Shown here piece by piece: positions 26,284 to 35,252 of a DNA stretch of 41,646 nt. This DNA comes from an uncultured Pseudomonadales bacterium (GTDB lineage: Bacteria; Pseudomonadota; Gammaproteobacteria; Pseudomonadales; Pseudohongiellaceae), in NCBI GenBank assembly GCA_949430125.1, contig CASQMQ010000052.1, positions 1 to 41,646 of the forward strand. The letters are read 5' to 3'. The first letter of the stretch is position 1; every line of letters starts with the position of its first letter. Both the position numbers and the translations under genes were made by a program. Under the pieces are notes generated by a model. That model saw nothing but the letters and a program-made list of their open reading frames with translations. It was not told the DNA's origin and did no database searches.

Positions 26284-26970
26284 ATGCCTTTGCTGATTGT
26301 TGGTGCTGTACTGGCGATTTTGGTCTATGTGCCAAGCTTTTGGGTGCGCCATATTATGTCCAAGCACAGCAAGGAGATTGCAGAATTGCCGGGCACCGGC
26401 GGTGAGCTAGCGAAGCACCTGATAGAGCGTTTCGAGCTAACTGGTATCACTGTCGAAGAGGCAGCGCCGAATACCGATCACTTCGACCCTTCCGGACCTG
26501 TCGTTCGGCTAAGCCCGGACAACTTCAACGGCAGATCGCTTACGGCTGTGGCGGTAGCGGCTCATGAGGTCGGTCATGCCATGCAGTTTCATCGTGGCGA
26601 AAAAATATTTGAGTTGCGTAAGCGCTATCTTCCTCTGGCTACCAGGCTCAATCGGGTTGGCGTTGTCATCATGATGACGATTCCCTTTATTGCGCTGCTT
26701 ATTCGCATGCCGCTGGTGATAGGTGGAGTTATAGCAGTAAGTTTGTTACTTCAGCTCGCAGGTGCCTTTGCCTACCTGATTATTTTGCCCGAAGAATGGG
26801 ACGCGAGCTTTAACAAGGCATTGCCTGTCCTAATCGAAGGCGAATACATAGAAGCGGCACACATGCCTGCCGTTCGACAGGTTCTGAAGGCGGCGGCGTT
26901 AACATACTTTGCTGCCGCATTGGCGAATGTTCTCCATGTAGGTCGCTGGTTTATGCTACTAAAAAGGTAA
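26284..26970 (+). CDS. Membrane zinc metallopeptidase, YugP family
   Basis: This 228-residue protein has an N-terminal membrane helix (about 2-20). The zinc motif is AAHEVGHAMQ with His94, Glu95 and His98, and two more hydrophobic segments lie around 125-165. This is the layout of the neutral zinc metallopeptidase family (Zn_peptidase_2, YugP of Bacillus). The physiological substrate is unknown. It lies 11 bases after the broken oxygenase gene and likely in the same transcript. Confidence 0.85.
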   Translation: MPLLIVGAVLAILVYVPSFWVRHIMSKHSKEIAELPGTGGELAKHLIERFELTGITVEEAAPNTDHFDPSGPVVRLSPDNFNGRSLTAVAVAAHEVGHAMQFHRGEKIFELRKRYLPLATRLNRVGVVIMMTIPFIALLIRMPLVIGGVIAVSLLLQLAGAFAYLIILPEEWDASFNKALPVLIEGEYIEAAHMPAVRQVLKAAALTYFAAALANVLHVGRWFMLLKR

Positions 26971-26985
26971 TGAAGGGGGTAGGAA

Positions 26986-27357
26986 ATGGATGACTCACTC
27001 AATGTATTCGATGAAGAATTAGTGCCTTGTGGTACTGACCCGGTTACTGGGTTTTATCGCGACGGCTGCTGCAATACGAGCGATGACGATCCTGGGTCGC
27101 ATACGGTATGCATCCGGGTCGACGAGCGATTCTTGCAATATTCACGATTTCGCGGGAACGATCTTTCCACGCCCATGCCAGACTTTGGATTTCCAGGGCT
27201 CAGTCCGGGAGACAGCTGGTGTCTATGTGCTGCGCGGTGGTTGGAAGCCTATGAGCAGGATATGGCCCCTAAGGTTTACCTAACGCGCACGCACAAGCGC
27301 GCCCTCGAAATAGTCAGCATCGACAAGCTGAAAGAATTTGCGGCAGACTTAAATTAG
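26986..27357 (+). CDS. DUF2237 family protein
   Basis: This 123-residue protein matches DUF2237 by its conserved Cys-rich pattern: NVFDEELVPCGTDPVTGFYRDGCC near residues 5-29, then DFGFPGLSPGDSWCLCAARW near 71-90 and the final VYLTRTHKRALE segment. Such proteins are widespread and uncharacterised. No signal peptide. It follows the peptidase gene by 15 bases. Confidence 0.83.
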   Translation: MDDSLNVFDEELVPCGTDPVTGFYRDGCCNTSDDDPGSHTVCIRVDERFLQYSRFRGNDLSTPMPDFGFPGLSPGDSWCLCAARWLEAYEQDMAPKVYLTRTHKRALEIVSIDKLKEFAADLN

Positions 27358-27456
27358 TGACCACAAGTGTTCTTCGCGGCTTTGCTATTATTACCACCGG
27401 GCTAGTCTTAATAAATTAGAATAAGTTTTCAGATTCGACACTAGAGGTGATTTTGA

Positions 27457-27915
27457 GTGATTGAAATTCCACAAAATTCAACCGTCTATGCGGTGACGAT
27501 GCTGTTCGCAGGTATTGGTATTCCCATCATGGCGGCCCTTAATGCAGGACTGGGAACAAGGTTACAAAGTCCTGCTTTGGCAGCTGCCGTTCTTTTTCTG
27601 GTGGCCATGGTGGCGTCACTTTCCTACCTGTTGCTAGTGGAGGGGGTCCCCATATCGTTCTCGGCGCCCTCGACGCCTTTCTATTATTATCTGGGCGGCT
27701 TGTTCGTCGTCTTCTATGTGCTGAGTGTGACTTGGATCGCTCCCCGTTTTGGAATTGGGAATGCAGTTTCCTTTGTATTGCTTGGGCAGCTATTGTCTAT
27801 GGCTACGATAGATCAGTTCGGTCTAATGGGTGCGCCACAGATGTCTTTAACATTGCCGCGACTTATGGGATTATTTTTTATGATGATTGGCGTTTTCCTG
27901 GTAGTTCGAAAGTAG
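27457..27915 (+). CDS. DMT-superfamily membrane protein, YdcZ/DUF606-like
   Basis: This 152-residue protein has about five membrane helices. It has the family's MAALNAGLGTRLQSPALAAAVLFLVAM opening and the PFYYYLGGLFVVFYVLSVT segment. YdcZ-like proteins are half-size members of the drug/metabolite transporter superfamily, usually acting as dimers or pairs. No second half is nearby, so it would work as a homodimer. GTG start with AGAGGTGA upstream. Substrate unknown. Confidence 0.8.
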   Translation: MIEIPQNSTVYAVTMLFAGIGIPIMAALNAGLGTRLQSPALAAAVLFLVAMVASLSYLLLVEGVPISFSAPSTPFYYYLGGLFVVFYVLSVTWIAPRFGIGNAVSFVLLGQLLSMATIDQFGLMGAPQMSLTLPRLMGLFFMMIGVFLVVRK

Positions 27916-28072
27916 TAGAGTGGACTGATATGGCTATATCGGTCACAGAAAATGCACCAGTGTCATTGGATAAAAACTGCTTGGTTTATAAAGCGCTCGA
28001 AAATGAAAATTATTTTTTGAACATAAATTTTAGCAACACTCTCAATCATGACAATAAGAAAAAGGTGAAAAA

Positions 28073-28777
28073 ATGATTATTTATGATGCTCGACGCACAG
28101 TTCAAATGCTACTTTTATTGGCCTTGAGTGCTACTGCTTCGTTAGCAAGTGCACAAAACCTAGACCCAACTCGGTTTGAGAACACGATACTTGGATTCGA
28201 GGCTAGTGATATGAAGTCTCCGCCGCTTGAAGGCGCTATTCTGCTCACAGGCAGCTCCAGCATCGCGCGTTGGAACGATCAGGCAGAGGCAGCTTTAGCA
28301 CCTCTCTCGGTGATACCGCGCGGCTTCGGTGGCAGCGTTATGGGAGATGTACTGCACTACCTGGATCGTGTTGCATTGACCTACAAGCCTCGTGCCATTC
28401 TTATCTACGAGGGTGATAACGATACTTGGTACAAGCTATCGGAAGGGAAGATCATTAGTCAGTTCGAGGAGATTGTTGCCAGGGTACACGAAGTATTACC
28501 GGAAACTCGAGTGTATGCGCTTTCGGTTAAACCTAGTGTGGCACGAGAAAGTGTGTGGCCAGTAGCGCAGCAAGTTAGTGCCCGAATGCACGCTATCGCC
28601 GAATCCGACTCTCTCGTGCACTACATTGACGTCGCCTCACCGTTTCTAAAATCTGATGGATCGGTTATGACCGATATCTTCGTGGAAGATGGCTTGCACC
28701 TTAACGATAAAGGAAATGAAATATGGGGCAGAGCCATTAAGGCCGGCTTAATGAAAATTGAGGGTCAGTTTGAATAA
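28073..28777 (+). CDS. Exported SGNH/GDSL hydrolase
   Basis: This 234-residue protein has an N-terminal signal peptide (probable cleavage after ASA, residue 27). SGNH blocks are visible: block I LLTGSSSI (nucleophile Ser61 or 62), the Gly of block II (RGFGGS), Asn116 of block III (EGDNDTWY), and Asp206/His209 of block V (DGLHLND). It is an esterase or lipase-like hydrolase of the periplasm; a cell-wall or sugar-ester substrate is possible. AAGGTG five bases before the ATG supports this start. A downstream Met at residue 12 is also possible. Confidence 0.83.
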   Translation: MIIYDARRTVQMLLLLALSATASLASAQNLDPTRFENTILGFEASDMKSPPLEGAILLTGSSSIARWNDQAEAALAPLSVIPRGFGGSVMGDVLHYLDRVALTYKPRAILIYEGDNDTWYKLSEGKIISQFEEIVARVHEVLPETRVYALSVKPSVARESVWPVAQQVSARMHAIAESDSLVHYIDVASPFLKSDGSVMTDIFVEDGLHLNDKGNEIWGRAIKAGLMKIEGQFE

Positions 28778-29029
28778 TTGAATCACAGGTTCGGAGTCAG
28801 AGAGATTGATGCCGATAAGGTTCATCTCGGGAGCAATGCCAGTGATTCCCTGATTGGTCAATATTTCTGTGAAGCGGCTATCACCGATTTGGCGCGTATA
28901 AAGGCGCCATAGTGCTCACGTCGATTCGATGATTCCCATCTACTCGGAGTGAGCATCCGCGCTATAAAATAGTCCGGAAAGAATTTGCCGCCGCTTCATA
29001 GAAAATCTGATAGATAGGCTTAGTGCTGA
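28778..29029. other. Intergenic region between convergent genes
   Basis: No gene is assignable. A minus-strand open stretch of about 55 codons (around 28770-28925) is readable but has no start or ribosome-binding site. TGCTCAC and GTGAGCA (near 28912 and 28950) form a long-loop inverted repeat. Confidence 0.3.
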
Positions 29030-29833
29030 TTAGAATTCGTCATAGCCTTCAGTCAACTCGATATAACCACCCCAAGGGTCTGTGATGAAGGCGATCTTCA
29101 AGCCTATCGCCGGTATGTCACGAAACGGCACATCGAACACAATGCCTTTTGCTGTCAGCTCATTACAAAATGCCTCGAGGTCATCGAATTCAAAGCCGAT
29201 GTGATCCAGCGCAGCTCCACGGGTTGGCAGTCTGGGAGAAGTTGAATTGCCAAAACTGATGTTCATGCCCGGTGCATTTGTTGTGGTCTGAATAGAACCA
29301 CGAGGCTTAACCTCGAGTGAGAAAATATCGGTGTACCAGGCGAGCATCTCTTCATAATCGGGTGAGATGAAATGGATATGGTAGCCGGTGATATCCTCTG
29401 ATAGGCCTTGATCTTCCTGCATTTCCACATACACCTTGCCAGGCAGCATGATATAGGCATTGGTCTGTCCCTCTGCGCCTATAAAAACCCGGCCGACTTC
29501 CAAGCCATCAGCGCGCCATTTGTCGAGGAAGGTGTCCATATTGCGGACCTTGAAACCAAAATGATCCATTATGGTTTCTTGCATCGCCAGAGTCGGTTCC
29601 TGCTCCTGCTCGGTTAATGCAACTAGCATATTTGGGAGGCGAACTGCTGTTAGCGGCCCTTTCTCCACAACCACACCGTTGAAGTGATTGACCCAAATCT
29701 CTTTGTGTCGATCCATGTCAACAACATTAAGGTGCACATGACCATAGGTCAGGCCGGCTGGATTTGGTGTGGCGAGTTGAGCTTGTACGGTAGTCGCCAA
29801 GGCAAAAAGTAGTAAAGCAGATAGAAGTCTCAT
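29030..29833 (-). CDS. Exported VOC (glyoxalase/dioxygenase fold) protein
   Basis: This 267-residue protein has a signal peptide ending near VQA (residue 18) and two VOC beta-alpha-beta-beta-beta modules (about 30-135 and 145-265). The first begins TYGHVHLNVVDMDRHKEIW; the second contains YHIHFISPDYEEMLAWYTDIF and ends in DPWGGYIELTEGYD. The His and Glu pattern fits metal binding. VOC enzymes include glyoxalase I and extradiol dioxygenases. A periplasmic location for one is unusual, so substrate and activity are unknown. Confidence 0.8.
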   Translation of the reverse strand: MRLLSALLLFALATTVQAQLATPNPAGLTYGHVHLNVVDMDRHKEIWVNHFNGVVVEKGPLTAVRLPNMLVALTEQEQEPTLAMQETIMDHFGFKVRNMDTFLDKWRADGLEVGRVFIGAEGQTNAYIMLPGKVYVEMQEDQGLSEDITGYHIHFISPDYEEMLAWYTDIFSLEVKPRGSIQTTTNAPGMNISFGNSTSPRLPTRGAALDHIGFEFDDLEAFCNELTAKGIVFDVPFRDIPAIGLKIAFITDPWGGYIELTEGYDEF

Positions 29834-29991
29834 GATGCTAAATCCTTTCTTGTTATTGAGGTCTTGGTTCGCTTACAAATAATTGAATTAGTATATAGCT
29901 GGATTAAGAATAGTAGCTTGTGGATCCCGAGTCCATGCATTCACACTGCGGTTGCGCGGTGGCGAATAATCCAAAAGGTCATTCTCGATGC

Positions 29992-30994
29992 TTACCATAC
30001 GTCGGCCAGCAACTCGTAAGAGCGGCGTCTGGCCTGCGTATCGTGAGTGATCGTCACCAACATGATTTCATCTGCCTGAAACTCCTCAGCGAGGCTCAGC
30101 AGTTTCTCTTTTACCTGTCCGGGCGTGCCGACGGCCCGCTTTCCTCTGTTTTCTTCTAGTGTTCGTAGCTCACCAGGCGAGTACGGGTAGTCTCAGTGCT
30201 TCCTGCACGCTAGGAAAGGGCCCCGGATTGCCCTGCAACAAGCGACAATACCAGAGGTCGCGGCTGCGCGATAAGCGCAAGGCCTCTTCCTCAGTGTCAG
30301 CGGTGATACTGAATAGGGTAAGGCAGGTCCATGGTGCGTTCAGGTTTGGGCCCGGGGCAAAACGATCGCGATAGAGATCGAAAATATCCGGCCGTATATT
30401 GGGGTTGATAAAATAGGCGAAGTTATAGGGCAGGCCAGTCAGCGCTGCCAATACGGCGCTGTCTTCACTCGAGCCCAGCATCCACATCTGGGGCGGCGTC
30501 TCTACGACAGGAAAGGCGCGAGCCTTTTCCATTCCCGGTGTGCGGGGATCGCTGTCGTTGAGCAGTGCCTGCAGGTCGACGACCATGTTCGGGAAGTGCT
30601 CCGCGCCAACGCGAGATCCATAGCGTATGGCGGCAGCGGTAAAGGGGTCGGTGCCAGGAGCTCGGCCCACACCCAGATCCATGCGGTCGGGATACAGCGT
30701 CTGTAGAATTTTAAAGTTTTCCGCAACCTTATACGGGCTGTAGTAAGGCAGCATGATCCCGCCGGAGCCAAGCCGTATTTGTTTGGTTTCTGCGCCTAGT
30801 CTTCCAAGCAATACTTCTGGAGAACAGCCTGCCAGCGCATCGGAGGCATGATGTTCTGACACCCAGTAGCGGTGATAGCCGAGCTGATCGCAAAGTGAAG
30901 CTAACTCGATCGTTTCTTGCAGCGCAGCAGCAGGATTGGAGCCCGTTTTCACGGGTGACTGATCGAGTGCAGAGAGCTTTATTTTGTGATTCAT
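29992..30994 (-). CDS. Luciferase-like (LLM) flavin-dependent monooxygenase, frameshifted near the C-terminus
   Basis: The long frame (30994 to 30170) encodes a typical LLM protein (ALDQSPVKTG, GYHRYWVSEHHASDALAG, MDLGVGRAPGTDP, VVETPPQMWMLGSS) but ends abruptly after RLPVLAW. The alternative frame continues with PYSPGELRTLEENRGKRAVG, then EIMLVTITHD near the C-terminus, and stops at 29992. Those motifs are normal for the family, which is about 330 residues. Removing one base from GGG at 30185-30187 (plus strand) restores a 333-residue protein. These enzymes use reduced FMN to oxygenate small organics; E. coli YhbW is a relative. Substrate unknown. Confidence 0.83.
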
Positions 30995-31399
30995 AGGTTG
31001 GTTAAAGATCGTTGATAGCGGTTCATAACTCAGGGTACTGCAGCCATCGCACTAGGTGCTCTCCAAAATTGGCGACGGCATAGGGGGCCATGTCAGTAAC
31101 GGGCCTGCCGGCGACTGACCTGAATAGAATTATTCTATTTGACCATTGGGCAGATGTCGATTTTTACCATGATTTTTAGAAATCAGGTACCTAATCCTAT
31201 CAAGAATCAGGGGGAACTTAGAAAAGTGTGAAATATAGTAACATATTAACTTGCATGCCTGAATTTAGGGCTTTTTCAGTGTCTATGTGGAGGAAATATT
31301 TAGTAAAAACCGCGATTCTAGTTTAGTATCCTCCTCAGAATAATTAGAGTGAAAATAAAAAAGTATAGTAAAGAATTTGAGCAAGTATAGTCATTTCTT
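30995..31399. other. Intergenic region upstream of the TonB-dependent receptor
   Basis: About 400 bases without a convincing gene. A short minus-strand frame (31023-31091, 22 codons, open for about 17 more codons upstream) reads MAPYAVANFGEHLVRWLQY and could be the decayed end of a gene, but there is no other support. The right half is AT-rich, as expected for the receptor's promoter. Confidence 0.35.
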
Positions 31400-31418
31400 A
31401 ATAAGAATTATTATCATT
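31400..31418 (+). promoter_or_regulatory. Fur box before the TonB-dependent receptor
   Basis: AATAAGAATTATTATCATT differs by one base from AATGAGAATTATTATCATT, a classic Fur-box form found before many siderophore and haem receptor genes. It sits 16 bases before the ATG, just upstream of the ribosome-binding site GAAGGGGAG. Fur binding would block promoter clearance or translation-proximal DNA. It predicts induction under iron limitation. Confidence 0.65.
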
Positions 31419-31434
31419 TAGAAGGGGAGTAAGA

Positions 31435-33204
31435 ATGCGAAACAATTTTCCTAAGCGCAAGGCAATTACACTTGGTGTAATCCTTGCTGGACTAGCAGCA
31501 CCGGTAGTAGCTCAAGATACAGAGATTGAAGAGGTCTTAGTAACTGGATCATTCATTCGTGGCTCCGCTCTTGATGCGCCATCACCGGTTCAGGTCGTTG
31601 ATAGAGAGAGTATCGAAGCACAAGGTGCGGCGGTTATCTGGGACGTGATCAAAAACCTTGAGGTCAACTCAGGTTCAATCACAAACCCTGGCTCTGGCGA
31701 TAACACTCAGGTCAGCGGCTCAGCAAACGTTAATCTTCGTAACCTCGGTGAGAACTCAACGCTTACGCTAATTAACGGCAAGCGCATGGCTCCGGCTGCG
31801 CTTACTACACGAAGCGGCGGCGAGTTCGTCGACCTTAACTCCATCCCACTAGTGATGACAGACCGTGTTGAAATCTTAACCGATGGCGGCTCGGCTCTCT
31901 ATGGAGCTGACGCGGTAGCTGGCGTGGTGAACGTCATCATGCGCGACGATTTCGAAGGCTTCGAGCTTTATGCTGACGTCCAAGGCGTTAAGGCAGCCAA
32001 CTACGATGGGGACACTACCGTCAGCGCCATTTGGGGCTGGGCTAGCAGTGATGGTGACACAAACCTCGTGCTCTCTGCCGAACGTTTCGAACGTGACGAA
32101 ATAAATGTTACCGAGACAAATGCGTTCAGTGACCTCCAGGACTTCAGAGGCACCTACCAGGCCGTCGGCGGTCTGTTTGCGGCTGCCGCGGTTGGTGCAG
32201 CCATTCCCTTCAACTATTATAACGCCACGAACGCGGGCCGTAATGTGGCGCAGGGTGGCCAATCATCTCCAGTGTGGACCGACCCACTTTGCAGCACCGC
32301 ATCTTCGTTGCCGCCAGGCGGACGTCGCTACAACCAGGGTGAATCGGGGGGCGCCTGCCAAATAGACACATCGGAATGGGCAATTGCCGCGCAAGAAACC
32401 GTGCGCGATAGTTTTGCCGGATCACTGAATCATACGTTTGGTGACAATGCAGAGTTCTATTCTTTCTTCTCGCATTCAGAGTCTGAAATTAGTCGCGGCG
32501 ACAGCGGCTACAACGAGGCACGCGGCCCACAAATATCCATGCCTTCGCCAGGCGCTCACGGCGGCAACCCAATGGGGAATTACTTGGAGCTCGGCTATTT
32601 TGCTCCAGTGGCTGGGCTAACACGTCCTACCGCGGCCGGCATTCCTAACAATCCGGTTGACCTAATAAACGGGGGCCCTAATACTTTAGCGTGGCACAAT
32701 ACGCGCAACGGCATCGACCGCCCAGGTGGTGACGGCAACAAGACAGATACCTCGGCCTCAAATGTACAAGTCGGTCTGCGCGGTGAATTTGAAGCGTTCG
32801 ATCGTGAGCTCAGGTACGACGTTGGCTACTCGTTCAGCGAATCGTCAATGGAGCAGAACTACCGTACCTTCAACCGAGAAAGGACTGAGCTTGCATCCCT
32901 TGGCCTAGGCGGAGAGGGCTGTACTCCAAATGGCGTGTCAGACTTTGATTACGCTGGCGCTCCAGGTGCATTTGGCGTGTACCCGAACCTGTGGAATACT
33001 GACGCAGCCGCGTTTAACCAGACCTTCTTCCCTGCGTATGTGTTCAATACACGTGAGAGTACCTCACTGGCTCTCACCAGTAACAACCACGGCCAGGACG
33101 GTTGCCAATTCTACAATCCGTACCTGACCCAGTTCACCAACGCGAATGTCGCTAACGACCCTGCGCTAATGGATTACTTACTCGAAGATGTTATGCCCGG
33201 GTAG
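31435..33204 (+). CDS. TonB-dependent outer-membrane receptor, N-terminal part (frameshifted gene)
   Basis: This is the first 589 codons of a receptor of about 1,112 residues. It has a signal peptide cleaved near VVA-Q (residue 26), a TonB-box-like stretch EIEEVLVTGSF, and the plug domain (about 40-175) with VNLRNLGENSTLTLINGKR and DRVEILTDGGSALYGADAVAGVVNV. The start of the beta-barrel follows. The frame ends at a TAG right after CCCGGG (33196-33201). The barrel continues in another frame as RVDKRNKLAVFDAVVSGE, so one base is missing here. The Fur box upstream suggests an iron-complex ligand. The gene is isolated, without tonB or siderophore genes. Confidence 0.85.
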   Translation: MRNNFPKRKAITLGVILAGLAAPVVAQDTEIEEVLVTGSFIRGSALDAPSPVQVVDRESIEAQGAAVIWDVIKNLEVNSGSITNPGSGDNTQVSGSANVNLRNLGENSTLTLINGKRMAPAALTTRSGGEFVDLNSIPLVMTDRVEILTDGGSALYGADAVAGVVNVIMRDDFEGFELYADVQGVKAANYDGDTTVSAIWGWASSDGDTNLVLSAERFERDEINVTETNAFSDLQDFRGTYQAVGGLFAAAAVGAAIPFNYYNATNAGRNVAQGGQSSPVWTDPLCSTASSLPPGGRRYNQGESGGACQIDTSEWAIAAQETVRDSFAGSLNHTFGDNAEFYSFFSHSESEISRGDSGYNEARGPQISMPSPGAHGGNPMGNYLELGYFAPVAGLTRPTAAGIPNNPVDLINGGPNTLAWHNTRNGIDRPGGDGNKTDTSASNVQVGLRGEFEAFDRELRYDVGYSFSESSMEQNYRTFNRERTELASLGLGGEGCTPNGVSDFDYAGAPGAFGVYPNLWNTDAAAFNQTFFPAYVFNTRESTSLALTSNNHGQDGCQFYNPYLTQFTNANVANDPALMDYLLEDVMPG

Positions 33205-33239
33205 ACAAGCGTAACAAGCTCGCAGTATTTGATGCTGTC

Positions 33240-34772
33240 GTGTCAGGCGAGCTGTTCGAAATGCAAGGCGGCACAGCGCAGTTCGCGCTAGGTGGCCAGT
33301 ACCGCGACCGCAATACCAAAGAAAATGCTAATTCGCTTCACTACCCTGGCCTGCAAAATCGCATCCTCGGTTACGATAGCAATGGCGTTCCTAACGAGTT
33401 CCATCGCGTAAGTAACAACCTCGAATGTGCGATGTGTGCGTTTAACTACAACGATAGCCGCACTACCTCTGCCGCATTTTTGGAGCTCTCGCTTCCATTT
33501 ATCGACAATGTAGAGACGCAGATCGCTTTGCGCTACGAAGACTATGGCGGCAACATCGGTAGCGAGATTTCTCCAAAGATCGCAATGAGCTGGCGCCCGT
33601 TTGAAGAGCTACTAGTTCGCGGCTCATTCTCACAGTCGTTCCGTGCGCCTAACATTGCGATCGTGCAAAATGGCCTGCAGTCGTCGTCATTATCATTCCA
33701 AGACCCAATATCAAACCAAGCGGTTAGAGCGGGCTTGTTAGAACCGACAATTGCGAACGGTGAGAGAGAGGTTACGTACACATTGGGCGGCCCTGCTCCT
33801 CAGGTTGGCAATGAGTATGCTGACACCTATAACTTAGGCTTCCTATGGACGCCGAGTGGCGCATTAGACGGCCTATCGATCGGTGCTGACGTTTGGAGAT
33901 TCGAAGTAACAGACCGCGTGTTACCAGAGCCCCCGATCAACGCCCTTAAGCCTGAAATCGCAGCATTCACTGCCGCGTCAAAGGACGAGAGCAACTATGT
34001 ACTAAACGATTCGCTTTCACTCGATTCACCTGTAGTGGGCGTCTCGTGTTCTCCGTCTTCTATCGAGGCAGAGTTTGGACGTGATTCGGCAGAACGCCTC
34101 AACTGTGTTGTGAAGCCGTCATCGTACATCGTGAACGGTATCCAGCGGAATGTTGGTTCAGAGGTCGGTTCTCTTGTGACAACCACACTGACGGCGATAA
34201 ATGCAGGCGAGATTACTGCAGACGGTGTCGACCTCCGTGCCGGTTATAGCTGGAGCAACGACTATGGAATGTTCAGCGCAAACTTGACGTTTACGCATGT
34301 ACGCCAGTATGTTATCACCGGCGTACCGGGGTTGACCAACGGCCTGTTGAATTCAGGTATTTCCGATGCTGCTGGCACAACTGGCGACGGTAACCTTGTT
34401 CGCTCGATGCCTGATAACAAAGGCACGCTTGTTATGAACTGGCGTAAAGGCAACCAAGGTCTCACTGTGATTAACCGTCATATCGGCTCTTATGTGGACC
34501 TCGGTTACTCTAACGCACTCACACAAGCTAACGACTTCGTTCGTCCGCTATTGGATTCAAATATCAGCAGCTACAACACGTGGGATGTGCAGTACTCTTA
34601 CAACAAGGCCTGGGATAACTCGCGTCTTGGTACCACAACCTTCACTATTGGCTTGCTCGACGCGTTTAATAAGACGCTTCCGTATCGTGAGCTTAGCTCG
34701 TTGAACTATGACGCGACTGTATTTGAAGGCCGCGGTCAGCGCTTGTATGCTCGAGCTTTATGGGCATTCTAA
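33240..34772 (+). CDS. TonB-dependent outer-membrane receptor, C-terminal barrel (continuation)
   Basis: This 510-codon frame continues the receptor beyond the frameshift; coding similarity resumes about 13 codons before 33240. It holds barrel strands and the family signature WRPFEELLVRGSFSQSFRAPNI. The end, RLYARALWAF, has the C-terminal Phe needed for outer-membrane insertion. Cysteines occur in putative extracellular loops (ECAMCAFN; also 'VSCSPSS', 'LNCVV'). It lacks its own start signals, so it is not an independent gene. Confidence 0.83.
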   Translation: MSGELFEMQGGTAQFALGGQYRDRNTKENANSLHYPGLQNRILGYDSNGVPNEFHRVSNNLECAMCAFNYNDSRTTSAAFLELSLPFIDNVETQIALRYEDYGGNIGSEISPKIAMSWRPFEELLVRGSFSQSFRAPNIAIVQNGLQSSSLSFQDPISNQAVRAGLLEPTIANGEREVTYTLGGPAPQVGNEYADTYNLGFLWTPSGALDGLSIGADVWRFEVTDRVLPEPPINALKPEIAAFTAASKDESNYVLNDSLSLDSPVVGVSCSPSSIEAEFGRDSAERLNCVVKPSSYIVNGIQRNVGSEVGSLVTTTLTAINAGEITADGVDLRAGYSWSNDYGMFSANLTFTHVRQYVITGVPGLTNGLLNSGISDAAGTTGDGNLVRSMPDNKGTLVMNWRKGNQGLTVINRHIGSYVDLGYSNALTQANDFVRPLLDSNISSYNTWDVQYSYNKAWDNSRLGTTTFTIGLLDAFNKTLPYRELSSLNYDATVFEGRGQRLYARALWAF

Positions 34773-34792
34773 CTACCAGTTAGTTCTGGAAG

Positions 34793-34828
34793 AAAAAAAC
34801 GGCGATGAGCAATCATCGCCGTTTTTTT
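34793..34828. terminator. Very strong bidirectional terminator
   Basis: A perfect 16-bp inverted repeat (seven A, then CGGCGATGA, GCAA loop, TCATCGCCG, seven T) lies 20 bases after the receptor's stop codon. Confidence 0.93.
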
Positions 34829-35252
34829 ATGCCATAAGAAAAGTTACCTATCAGCAGGAATCTCTGGGCGTTCAGTATTCGAGGTAGGGGTTGGGACGTC
34901 GTTTGTTAACAGTCTGAGGCAAGGGGTCGTGAACAATCAATATGCCATTGGTTGGCGGTTGGGCTTGCACGAGTTGTCGTTCCATTCTCGCTCGAGTAGA
35001 CGACTTTACCTTTGCGTAAGCCCCCGATCACTTTTTTGGCTATTGTCCATGACCTAATTTTCTTTCTAAGGTCGCCAAGAATTATGAGGAATTGGAAATC
35101 CTATTCAGCAATTGAGCCTAACTATGTAGATTGTACAGGCCCTTCAGAATCGATAATAACTCTGCGAAACACGACTGGCTAAATGTTATCCGCATGTAGT
35201 TAAAATAGTTGCCGCGTCGAGGCCGATAACAGGAGCTGCATAATAGGAAATT
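34829..35252. other. Intergenic region after the receptor
   Basis: About 420 bases between the receptor terminator and the end of the nuclease gene. The only readable items are minus-strand frames. One is a 37-codon ATG frame (34872-34985, MERQLVQAQPPTNG then ILIVHDPLPQTVNKRR). A second, overlapping frame is rich in Lys and Arg. Neither has a good ribosome-binding site or recognisable relatives. They may be gene debris or noise. Confidence 0.3.

Noticed and set aside
27732-28076. Frame overlapping the YdcZ-like gene and running to the SGNH gene
   Set aside because: Its first half is out-of-frame YdcZ sequence and the rest is low-complexity AT-rich sequence.
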